Shown here: one piece after another, positions 1 to 9,869 of the stretch
How positions within the stretch are numbered: position 1 is the first letter of the stretch
Layout: every line of letters begins with the position of its first letter
Assembly (NCBI RefSeq): GCF_003254395.2
Contig: NC_037649.1
Coordinates: 1,153,001-1,217,000, forward strand
DNA length: 64,000 nt
Reading direction: 5' to 3'
From: Apis mellifera
Lineage: Eukaryota; Arthropoda; Insecta; Hymenoptera; Apidae
Notes under the pieces: model-generated
The model's input: only the letters and a program-made list of their open reading frames with translations
What the model was told of the DNA's origin: nothing
Database searches by the model: none
Position numbers and translations under genes: made by a program

Positions 1-559
1 TCACCTTCCTTCACTTTCCCTTATTTCTTCTGTTTTTATTTCTCTATCAAAACAGGAAATCTTTAGACAAACAACAGATATTCAAAAAAAAAAAAAAAAA
101 CAAGAGGGAAGAAATATATTATTTACCCAATCACTTCACCGATTTAACCAACAAACAATAGACGACACTCTCCAAAAAGGTATAAGTGACACTCTGCAAC
201 GTTAAATACGCAGTCAACCTTTGAACCTTGTGGAAAAGCCCCGTGTGTATACACACGTGTCAAGTATGTGGAAAAGGAGGAGCATTCGCAATAACGTTGC
301 CACGGTGAGGCTTAAAGGGTTCTCCTCCTTTTCACACGCAAACGAGTTAAACCATTGCACCGCAAGGCATTTCCTACCCGTCTCACAATATTTCCGTTAC
401 TTCTCTCTCGTGTACTCCATAGAAAAGGCCTTTCATATCTGTCTGTATATCATGTGCACACTCTTTGCTGCAACTTTTTCTTTCTTCTTCTTCTTCTTTT
501 CCTTTTTTTTTTTTTTTTTTTTTAATATGTATGCAAATTGCGTTACGTAAGTCGATCGT
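1..559. other. Unannotated AT-rich DNA with homopolymer runs
   Basis: No gene is recognised. There is an A run near 83-100 and a TTC/T-rich tract near 479-523; the open frames across the latter encode only Phe or Lys runs and are artefacts. A palindromic purine-pyrimidine alternation (gtgtgtatacacac) lies near 244-257. Confidence 0.5.
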
Positions 560-1945
560 CGTAAGCCAATTTTTCTTCCCCGGATTGGATTTATTGTAGA
601 TAGATACGAGTGTGCGTTCCACGAATATGAATGTATCAAACATTTTGAATATCATAAACCAATCTCTTTTCATTCGATGTATACGTATTTTTATATTTTA
701 CCATTTTTCTCTTTATGATAAATAATGTGTATTAAACGTTTCGAATACGTTATAAGGCAATCTCTTTTCATTCCATATATTTTATATTTGTGCATACATA
801 TTCTTTTTCAGATTGGATTTGTTGTGGATAGATGAAGCAATTTTTTCCTTCATTTGATATCTGGTCAAGGGAACTTTATATATATATTGTCATTCATAAG
901 GCAATTTTTCATAATCAATAGATACTTGGAATAGTAAAAGGAACATTTTTTTTCTTTGTGATAAATAATGTGTATTAAACGTTTAGAATACATTATAAAA
1001 CAATCTCTTTTCATTCCATGTACATTTTATTGTTTTTGCATGTATGTTTCATAATTTTTCTTTTTCAGGATTTTTTTTGGATTTGTTGCAGATAAATGCA
1101 ACTATGAAGCAATCTTTTTTCACTTAATATAGTTAAGTAAATTTTGTTACAAGGTAATTTTTCATATTCAATAATCAATAGATTGGAATATTTAATGTTT
1201 TGAATATATTATAAATTTCTTTTCATTCCATATATATTTTATATTTGTGCATGCACATATCTTTCATAATTTTTCTTCTTCAGATTGGATTTGTTGCAGA
1301 TGTAACTTAAATGAAGCAATCTTTTTTCACTTGATATAGTTAAGTAAATTTTGTTACAAGATAATTTTTCATATTCAATAATCAATAGATACTTGGAATA
1401 TTTAATGTTTTGAATTTCTTTTCATTCCATATATATTTTATATTTGTGCATACACATGTGTTTCATAATTTTTCTTCTTCAGATTGGATTTATTGCAGAT
1501 AAATGTAACTTAAACGAAGCAATCTTTTTTCACTTGATACAGTTAAGTAAATTTTGTTACAAGATAATTTTTCATATTCAATAATTAATAGATACTTGGA
1601 ATATTTAATGTTTTGAATTTCTTTTCATTCCATATATATTTTATATTTGTGCATACACATATGTTTCATAATTTTATATATGAAACGTTTTGAAAAAAAG
1701 TTGATATATATGCACATGTATTAAATGTACTTACTGTGGATTCTATTACACAGTATTGGATGTCACACAATTTTTATTTTCAGATTGAATTTATTCCAGA
1801 TAGATATAATCCTTTTTTCCCTTCACCTTAGGATTTATTGCACACACGTATATACGTGTGTTACGTATTCTGAACATCACAAGGCAAGTTTTTTTTCTTA
1901 CAGGTTGAATCCATTACACATTGATGTATCGTCCAACGATTGAGA
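560..1945. repeat. Degenerate tandem repeat, about 200-265 bp unit
   Basis: A block containing a variant of 'agattggatttgttgcag' recurs near 593, 813, 1075, 1283, 1482, 1782 and 1902. Each is followed by 'gaagcaatctttttt'-like and 'cttttcattccatatat'-like blocks. The three copies between about 1140 and 1680 are the most alike and repeat every 200 bp. Later units also carry 'tttttcttcttcag', which mimics a 3' splice site, but no open frame follows it. No transposon family is recognised. A perfect 18-bp palindrome (cacacgtatatacgtgtg) sits at 1843-1860. Confidence 0.75.
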
Positions 1946-4096
1946 TTGATGTCTGCCGAGAAATGTAAATCGAATTTTCTTTTAAACGTCGCATTGTTAT
2001 TCGTTTCAAGTTCGATAATATAACGTAATTGCATAAAAAAAAAAATTAAAATACAATTCATCGTATCTTCTCTTATATCTTCTTATCTCACATACTTAAC
2101 GATGATTGATCAATGTCCTCTTCTCTCAATTTGTCGCATAATAATTTTCGAGCCAATTTAACGCCAATCGTTCATTACATCCTATCATCATCAAAATTTT
2201 AATAATATAATTCGCTTCACGCTAGACGAGACAATGAGCAGTTACATCATGCATTGCTTTGACTCCATACATATATATATATATATATACTATACTATAC
2301 ATACCACGTAATGTAATGTAAACGGCGTTACTGGATCATTAACGACGTTGGTCGAGAGATTGCCTTAATTAGACCATCCGTAATTCGCGTTCAAAATAGC
2401 TTCACCCCACTCAGATTTACACGTCGTGCAAATGCAATTTTTTAGGAAAGAAAATATCCACATCGATTCGATAATTTTCAATGATAGATATAAGTGATTT
2501 GTAGGGGAAGAAAATTATTTCATGAAATATCTTTTTTTTTTTTTTTTTTTTATTATTCGTAGTATTGAAATATATTGGAAAAATATAAAATATAGATAAA
2601 ATCTTGAAATTTTATTCGAAAATTAACATACCTTTCGTGTTTAATTTCTCGGATTTATTAGAAATTTAGAATTATCGATTTTATAAACCACCATCTTTTC
2701 CGGTTTATATTGAGAATTATATTCGCGATTCTAACAGGTTAAGAGGTTTACATTCAATTATTTATTTGATCTGCTTATCAGGCAATCCAAAACCATTGCA
2801 GATATAATCCTATTGGTTTGCAAGCAATCCTTGTTCGCAATGAAGAGAAAGAGATGAAGGGAAGATGAATGGAGAGTTCGCCAAATTTACCATATTTAAA
2901 GAAACGAAAAAGAAAAAGAATTTTTAAATATACTTTTCAATATATACTTACAAGAATCTATCTTATTGATTTAATTATTGATTCTTCGAATTTCATAGAA
3001 TTCTTGCCTGCTATACAACGAAATCGAAGTATAAAGTAGAACATTAACCTCAATCTTTCATGTTGAAATTGAAAAATCATAACTCGAGCCAATCCTTTCC
3101 TTCCTTTTTCGTGTTACAAATCACACAAGGCAAGAATTTATTCAAAAATCGAACTAACAAAATTATCCCAGCCCAATTAATAGCACGGAACACCTTGCAA
3201 ATCGATTATCAGACACATTGCAAACACGATAGGTAAACAGTCGCGCACACACGCGCACGCGCATGCGCGCACACGTGCATCGCGGATATGAGCAACAGAG
3301 CGAGGTCGACCCACTCTGAACACCCAAAACTCATTTCGAGGAATAACGTTCGCATTATTCAAGCTCGATAGGAACGATAGTTCTACGTTCGTCGTCTGTA
3401 ATAGGTATCCCGAGTAATCCTGTGTCTCCTGAGAGGGGTACCTACTGTGTGACCTGTAGGGAAATTGAGGTTACCCAGTGGACCGTGTCGAGGCGAATCA
3501 AGCCGAGGAAATCCAGTATCCAGCTGCATTGTATATAGCTATAATAGTTCGTTTTAAGGGCAAACGGACGGTCTCGTTGGACGAAATGTATCGGGCCGCG
3601 ATCCATGGAAGAGAGAGAGAGAGAGGGGGGGGGAGGGAGAGAGAAGGAAAAGAAAGGAAGAAGTCTGGTCAGATTTTGAACAGATTGGAACAGATGGTTC
3701 GTCGATTCCAAGCATTCTTTCCTTAAAAGAACGAAAATTGTACGAGTTTTGAGATAGAATGATAAAATTATTTTTAACCGGTGGAAAGTGGAACAAGTTG
3801 GAAGTTTGAAGCTTTACGGTTGAAAGGTCAATTGGGTCGTGTCGATCTTCGATTTCGTGATTTCTCTACCCGTTGACAATTGATATCGAGATAATTTAAA
3901 AAATGAGTCTAAGGAAATGATGATGTTTTAAACACACTACCATTTTCTATTTATTAATATTAGTATTTTTTTTTTATATATTGGAAGTGTATATTAATAA
4001 CATATATTCAATTATCGTATTTAATTAAAATCTATTTTTGTAACGACTCATGTCTGCCGTTTTAAAACACGAATGAATTGTTATTGTTTTCTTTGA
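1946..4096. other. Non-repetitive AT-rich DNA with a GC-richer island near 3.2-3.7 kb
   Basis: No gene is recognised. A (TA)n tract lies near 2270-2288 and a T run near 2531-2550. The island at about 3170-3700 holds a Z-DNA-prone stretch (3242-3280) and a GA/G-rich tract (3608-3660). An open frame at 3478-3726 starts on GTG and then runs into Arg/Glu/Gly low complexity; I do not call it a gene. Confidence 0.4.
3242..3280. other. 39-bp strict pyrimidine-purine alternation (Z-DNA-prone)
   Basis: Every base from 3242 to 3280 alternates pyrimidine and purine, mostly CG and CA steps, with a central gcatgc palindrome. Such tracts are known to adopt left-handed Z-DNA under negative supercoiling. 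The tract lies at the start of a GC-richer island. Confidence 0.7.
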
Positions 4097-5075
4097 AAAT
4101 TCGAAAAAAATTGTAAAAAAAGTGATCGGAGTAAAAAATTTTTCCAAAAATACCAATAATTATAATTTTATTAATTAGAATTTTAGCTTCAACAATTATT
4201 TGAAAATTGAATCGAAAATTCGAATTGCGAATGCGAGCATGCGCGTAACATTTCATCGAAAAATAAGATCGAAAATTATAAAAAAAATAATCAAAGTAAA
4301 AAATTTTTCCAGAAATATCAATAACTTTATCAATTATAATTTTCCATTAGCTTTAATAATTATTTGAATATTGAATCAAAGATTGGAATTACGAATTCGC
4401 GTAATGTTTAATCGAATAAAATGAGATCGAAAATTATAAAAAAAATAATCAAAGTAAAAAATTTTTCCAGAAATATCAATAACTTTATCAATTATAATTT
4501 TCCATTAACTTCACAAATTATTAGAATATTAAATCAAAGATTGGAATTACAAATTCGACCACGCGCGTAACGTTAATCGAATAAAATGAGATCGAAAATT
4601 ATAAAAAAAGTAATTAAAGTGAAAAATTTTTCCAAAAATATCAATAACTTTATCAATTATAATTTTCCATTAACTTTACCAATTATTAGAATATTGAATC
4701 AAAGATTGGAATTATACATTCGAGCATGCGCGTAACGTTAATCGAATAAAATGAGATCGAAAATTATAAAAAAAGTAATCAAAGTAAAAAATTTTGTCAG
4801 AAATATCAATAACTTTATCAATTATAATTTTCCATTAACTTCACTATTATTAGAATATTATTAGAATATTGAATCAAAGATTGGAATTACAAATTCGAGG
4901 ATGAGCGTAACGTTTAATCGAATAAAATGAGATCGAAAATTATAAAAAAAGTAATCAAAGTGAAAAATTTTTCCAAAAATATCTACAACTTTATCAATTA
5001 TAATTTTCCATTAGCCAATTATTTGAACATTTGAATTCGAGCATGCGCGTAAAATTAAATCGAAAAATGAGATCG
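4097..5075. repeat. Tandem repeat, six copies of an about 160-bp unit
   Basis: The block 'gatcgaaaattataaaaaaa' followed by 'aatcaaagtaaaaaattttt', 'caataactttatcaatta' and 'gcatgcgcgtaac' recurs. The GCGCGTAA landmark lies near 4241, 4398, 4561, 4729, 4904 and 5046, giving spacings of 142-175 bp. Copies differ by point changes and small indels, so this is an old array with no coding capacity. Confidence 0.85.
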
Positions 5076-5584
5076 CGATGCGTACATATATATATCATTA
5101 ACCGATGTTTTCCCCGTTTATTTTCGATTTAATAACTATTAATAGCCGTCGTTTGAATGACAATGATATTTACACGGATTATAAACAGATATCGAACGCC
5201 CGTGCTCGTCCTGTTTACGAGATAAACATTGCGTACATCGGGTCAGCGTCTACTATATCGCATTTTCGAAACGGCGAAACATCATCGACGTGCAACAGAG
5301 TGTTGACGCGATCCATCGATTCCAATGTTGTTGGATAACTGGGTCGTCGTCGTTGTCGTCGCCACGACTTTTAGGCTGGGCTGCTTGATGCGAAGATCGA
5401 TCGTTCTCAAACTTTTGCAACTTTCAACTCGAAATTTTAATAATTTTAATAAAAATCTCCCCTCTATCTTCGATACGAGTGTAACTGATGTAACAGTTAT
5501 AAATAGCGTGATCGATACGTCGATAAACGTTGAATTAAGAATAACACGATGTTTCAGTGACTTATATATATATATATATATATA
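5076..5584. other. Unique DNA and (TA)n tract before the mariner insertion
   Basis: An open frame at 5105-5338 (77 codons) is not recognised and lacks splice support, so I do not call it. The (TA)n tract at about 5563-5584 abuts the left mariner end and supplies its TA target site. Confidence 0.4.
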
Positions 5585-5614
5585 TTGGGTTGGCAACTAA
5601 GTAATTGCGGATTT
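5585..5614 (+). repeat. Mariner left inverted terminal repeat
   Basis: This 30-bp repeat starts TTGGGTTGGCAACTAAGTAA and ends TTGCGGATTT. Its reverse complement is identical to 6831-6860. Transposase binds such ends. Confidence 0.96.
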
Positions 5615-5658
5615 TTTTTAGACAATCAAAGACAATTTTTTCATGGAACTAAATAACT

Positions 5659-6686
5659 TTATTCTGTAATGTGTTGCCCATTTTGATCAATGACCTTTTG
5701 CCATCTTTCAGGCAGCATCATAATCCCACGTTCATAAAACTTGTGGTTTTTATTAGCAAAAAACTGAATCAGGTACGATTCGATATCATCATCATTATTG
5801 AAATTTTTACCATTCAAAGAGTTTTGTAAAGATCGAAACAAAAAGTAATCAGATGGTGCAAGGTCAGGACTATATGGTGGATGTGCAAAACATCCCAACC
5901 AAGCTCCAATAATTTTTGCCGAGTGACCAAAGATGCGTGTGGCCTTGCATCGTCACGATGGAATACAACACCTTTTCGATTTGTCAATTCGGGCCGCTTT
6001 TCTTCAACCGCATTGTTTAATTTCGTTAGTTGTTCAATGTAGACAACAGAATTGATCGTTCGATTGGGTGATAAGAGTTCAAAATAGACAATTCCTTTGT
6101 AATCCCACCAAACTGATAACAAAACCTTCTTTCGACGAATACCAGCTTTTGATGTTGTTTGAGCTGGTTCACGTGGCCTGCTCCACCATCTTTTCCGCTT
6201 GATATTGTTGTAAACAACCCATTTTTCATCGCCAGTTATCAGTCGTTTTAAAAATGGATCATTTTCATTACGTTTCTTTAGCAAATCGCAGCTGTTAATG
6301 CGTTGCGTTAAATGCTTTTCTTTCGGTTCGTGAGGAACCCATGTATCGAGTTTTTGAACATAGCCAAGTTGTTTTAAGTGGTTTTCGATGCATGTATGCG
6401 ATACACGAAGCTTCTCTGCAATCTCACGAGTTGTACTGTGACGATCCGAATCGATTATTGCTTCGATTAGGTCGTCATCAACTTCAACTGAACGACCAGA
6501 GCGTTTTTCGTCTTTGAGTGAAAAATCACCAGAACGAAATTTGTCAAACCAATTTTGACACTGCCGTTCTTTTAAAGCTTCGTCGCCATAAACAGCGCAT
6601 AACTTTTTGTGAGCTTGTGATGCGTTTTTCCCTTTGCGAAAATAAAAAAGCAAAATATGACGATAATGTTCCTTTTGATTTTCCAT
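5659..6686 (-). pseudogene. Mariner transposase, single frameshift
   Basis: The product would be a cut-and-paste DD34D transposase of about 345 residues. The first frame (6686 down to 5814) starts MENQKEHYRH. It holds the N-terminal helix-turn-helix region (about residues 1-115, including STTREIAEKLRVSH), the WVPHE linker (116-120), the first catalytic Asp in TGDEKW (Asp153), and the second in the motif HRDDARPH (Asp245; most mariners have HDNARPH). After GWDVL the frame is lost and runs to a stop near 5814. The second frame (5898 down to 5659) continues with HPPYSPDLAPSDY, carrying the third Asp 34 residues after the second, and ends at QNGQHITE. The two frames overlap, and the break fits loss of one base near 5885-5890. 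All three catalytic residues are otherwise kept. The N-to-D change in the second motif is unusual. Confidence 0.95.
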
Positions 6687-6830
6687 TTTTCAAACGAAAA
6701 CTACGCAACCGATCAAAAAACTTTTTTTACTGATTGACAACTGAATTGCCAACTATCAAATAACAAAATGTGTTTTACATTTGGACTACGCCAGCAAACC
6801 TAAAAATTCAACTGAAGCCATCTATGAGTG

Positions 6831-6860
6831 AAATCCGCAATTACTTAGTTGCCAACCCAA
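6831..6860 (-). repeat. Mariner right inverted terminal repeat
   Basis: This is the exact reverse complement of 5585-5614 and is followed directly by the TA target-site copy at 6861-6862. Confidence 0.96.
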
Positions 6861-6862
6861 TA

Positions 6863-8044
6863 TATTTCTTCCTATTATATTAATCGAAATTATGGAAATA
6901 GAGATATAAATATCTCGTCGATTTTCCTTAAATTTTTAATTACATAACAAACAAGACTCGATTTATTTCTCGCCATTGATGATAAAAATAAAAATAGAGA
7001 GAATGGCAAAGATAATATAATCTTATCGATTCCTTTTAACCAAATATTACATAATTTTGTGTAAATATCGTTGCGTAACGGATGTCGTAGATTCAACTTG
7101 AATTTTTTTCCTTTGCCATTAGTAGATTGGCTGAAGATACAATTTTTGTCAATTTTAACCAATTTATTTTGTTCACGATGTTATAATTTCTCCGAGTCTC
7201 GTCCCTGATAATAAATATTATGTAGTAATTATCAGCTTCAACTCGTTCCCTGCCATTAGTAGATTAAACGAAGATAAACGAAAATAGAATTGCAGAGTAA
7301 TGAAAAGAATAATCTTATCAATTTCTTCTTTAACCAATTATTCATCGCGTTACATAAAACGTGGATTTAATTTTTCTCGATCGTTAAGTTAGATTAAAAA
7401 CAGAATTCTCACAAAATTGGAGAGGAATAATCTTTTCTTCAAATTTTCATAAAAAGGACGACGAGTCATAAAACAATTTTGCGAATATTAATCTTTTTGA
7501 CGCATCATCGAAAAATTAATTGATTAAGAAAATTACGCGAGTTAAAAAATTTATTAGCTGCTTCGAACTTGCGTGACGTGTTTTATTACCTTGTACATTG
7601 AGCCGAGAAAAGTGGAGAAATTCTAAACTAAAAGAAAGAAAGGGGAAAAAAAAAAAGAAATTTGCTTTAAAATACTCGATATTAACTTTGAACTTTGTCG
7701 TCTTCTTCTTCTAAACTATAAAGAAGATAAAGAAGTTCCAAGTTCTAGAAAAAAAAAAAAAAAGAAAAATCCCTTCGAAATTTTCCACGTTCCATAACTC
7801 GATCTTAAAGGGTTCACTTTATACTAAACAACTAAAAGATAAAGAATTATCGAAATAAGATATTGAAAAATAAATTATTTTTCTTAAAAAAAAAAAACTT
7901 TCAATAATTAAATCTTCAGAATAATAATCCACTAAAAAATCCACGTAATCTTAAAATTGAAAAAATAATAATTATTCTTTTTAATGAATAAATATAATAT
8001 ATTCCATAATATAATATCTTAATTTCTATAATATAATGTATATA
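6863..8044. other. AT-rich DNA without recognised genes
   Basis: Diverged duplicates of 'ccattagtagatt...gaagata' occur near 7117 and 7252. Poly-A tracts lie near 7647 and 7751. No coding signal or RNA gene is seen. Confidence 0.4.
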
Positions 8045-8215
8045 ATGTATATACCTTCCAACACACATAAATATTAATGACTTAAATATTGCATGAACAA
8101 ATAAAAATACTAATTCAGTTGAACCAGTAGATAATATTCTTATTATAAATTGTCTAAGAGTTGAATAAGCAACAACTTTTTTTAAATCTAATTCAAAAAG
8201 AGAAACAATTTAACT
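8045..8215 (-). pseudogene. Nuclear copy of mitochondrial ND5 fragment (NUMT)
   Basis: Read on the minus strand with the invertebrate mitochondrial code, about 8200 to 8060 gives ELDLKKVVAYSTL, then a hydrophobic stretch, then a segment with FVHAMFKSLMFMCVG. This matches the conserved NADH dehydrogenase subunit 5 region around (E)FDLKK(I/V)(I/V)A(Y/L)STLSQ and HA(M/L)FK(A/S)LLFM. ATA must be read as Met and AGA as Ser for the match to hold. Only about 150-170 bp is recognisable. It is non-functional in the nucleus. The exact ends are uncertain because the flanks are equally AT-rich. Confidence 0.75.
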
Positions 8216-8667
8216 GGATTATTTTTATTTATTTTTCGCAATCAATTTGAGAGTTTACACAAATTTTAAAAAATTTCTATTTATTAAAAATTATAATATG
8301 AAATGATAAAATGTGTGTAATTCCAATTAAAATAGAAGATGGAATAAGATAAAATATATAAAAAAAAGAAAAATGTGTACAAAAGAACACATAGATATTG
8401 GAAATATCGGGATGCATCAATATTTCACGCGCGTATTTTCCGTATCGACGTATTTCGAAAGCGGGCGCGATACGCGATGAAAGGAAATACAATTGCTTTG
8501 AAATTTTATAACATTGCCGTCGATGCATCTTTAATCGATCGATGGGATAAAAAGAATATTGTTTCGAGATAGAATTTTATATATATCTATTGCACGTTTT
8601 TATTATACGATCCCGTTTCCCATTGATAAACAACGATAATAGAAACGTAACGTTTGGTATTATTTGT
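8216..8667. other. Spacer between the two mitochondrial fragments
   Basis: The minus-strand frame at about 8277-8370 is hydrophobic (FYLIPSSILIGITHILSFHI) and might be a further mitochondrial scrap, but I cannot assign it. The part near 8400-8560 has nuclear-like composition (several CG dinucleotides, gcgggcgcgatacgcg) and no recognised gene. Confidence 0.3.
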
Positions 8668-9121
8668 ATTAATAGAATTGCTGTAATAAAAACTGATCAT
8701 GGAAATAATGAAATTTGATCATAATTTAAGGAAAAGTTTTTTATTATTATAATTGTAACTATTAAATTTAATGATTCTATAATTGATGAAATTCCTGATA
8801 TATGAAGAGAAAAGATTGCAAAATCAACTGATGGAGATGAGTGATATAAATATGCTGAAAGTGGAGGGTATACTGTTCATCCAGTTCCTGGTCTTGGATA
8901 AAATAAATTTCTTAATAGAAGTATAAATAATGAAGGTGGTAGAAGTCAAAATCTAATATTATTTATTCGTGGAAAAGCTATATCAGGAGATCCTAGTATT
9001 AAAGGAATTAATCAATTTCCAAATCCTCCGATTAAAAATGATATAACTATAAAAAAAATTATTAAAAATGCATGTCTAGTGACAATTGTATTATAGATTT
9101 GGTCATTGTTAATTCATGATT
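8668..9121 (-). pseudogene. Nuclear copy of mitochondrial COX1 fragment (NUMT), bee type
   Basis: The minus strand from about 9119 to 8669 reads through in the invertebrate mitochondrial code as cytochrome c oxidase subunit I. It starts SWINNDQIYNTIVTSHAF, passes FLIGGFGNWLIPLMLGSPDM, FPRMNNISFWLLPPSLF, GTGWTVYPPLSAYLYH and SVDFAIFSLHMSGISS, and ends near NYDQISLFPWSVFITAIL. Five Trp positions are TGA and several Ser positions are AGA, so the standard code would break it; that is why no long frame appears. I see about two unexpected replacements (Pro to Ser after the first MVM, Gly to Glu after SSIM) and no frameshift. It covers part of the animal barcode region. Residues such as NNDQIYN and the run of MMMKNFS fit Apis from memory. 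Confidence 0.93.
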
Positions 9122-9869
9122 CGCTTCATTTTTCCGAAATAACGAAGATATAGAAAAAGCTTTTTTTCTTTTCTATCATTATTCAATTAACATCAATCAA
9201 ATTGCGAATCGTAAGTTTTCAAAGAAAATAATACGTTTCCATTTAATATTAATGTTCTTATATCGAATATAATTATCTTGCAACAAGTGGATCGAATTAT
9301 TGAAATTAGATTATTAAAAAAAAATTTATCGTAAAATCAGAATTTTTGTTATCCATCGAGTGTGCGTATAATTTGCTTGTATTTGTTTGTTTGACACAAT
9401 TTGGCTGCGGTCCAACGTTAGTCCACGTGGAACGAGGTTATCAGACGAGGAGGAATTGGTTCGAATGCACAATTTGACACATTTGAGCGAAGTTCGCAAT
9501 TCTGAGGCGGAGTGGAGGTTTAGGTGGAGAAGAGATCAATTTGGCCCGCGATATCAAATTGTTCGTATATTGTTGGGAATCGAATGACGCTTTTAAACAC
9601 CCTGACTCCGAATACCTGTGAATTGTGCGCAATGAGTTCAAAATTGATAACATGTAATATTTAATCTAGATATCTAAAGTATTGCACGTTACAAGTAGAT
9701 TTATAGAAATTCTTTCCTTTTTTTTCCCCTCAATTTTAAAATTATTTCTAAACAACTTTATATATTATTATTAATTTTTTGTATGATATAAATGTATATA
9801 AAAATCATGAATGATGTACGTATTTTTAAAAACTTATTTACAAAGTCAAGATGAACATTTTTGCAGAAA
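9122..9869. other. Unique DNA with an unassigned small open frame
   Basis: The plus-strand frame 9387-9587 (66 codons from a TTG) ends with WRFRWRRDQFGPRYQIVRILLGIE in a GC-richer patch. It is not recognised, has no clear start or splice sites, and is most likely fortuitous. The remainder is AT-rich with no feature seen. Confidence 0.3.

Larger units (their letters stand above)
5585..6860 (-). mobile_element. Full-length mariner transposon (Tc1/mariner, DD34D)
   Basis: The element is 1276 bp, the usual length for mariner. Its two ends are perfect 30-bp inverted repeats beginning TTGGGTTGGCAACTAAGTAA. A TA dinucleotide flanks each side (5583-5584 and 6861-6862), as expected from mariner's TA target duplication. 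The single transposase gene lies on the minus strand, with about 174 bp between the right end and its start codon and about 74 bp between its stop and the left end. A one-base frameshift near 5885-5890 inactivates it. Perfect terminal repeats plus a single break suggest a recent insertion, possibly still mobilisable in trans. Confidence 0.96.

Noticed and set aside
1060..1500. Repeated 3' splice-site-like 'tttttcttcttcag' motifs
   Set aside because: They recur because they belong to a tandem repeat. No open frame or donor follows.
3478..3726. 82-codon plus-strand frame near a GA tract
   Set aside because: It starts on GTG, a minus-strand frame is equally open, and half of it is Arg/Glu/Gly low complexity.
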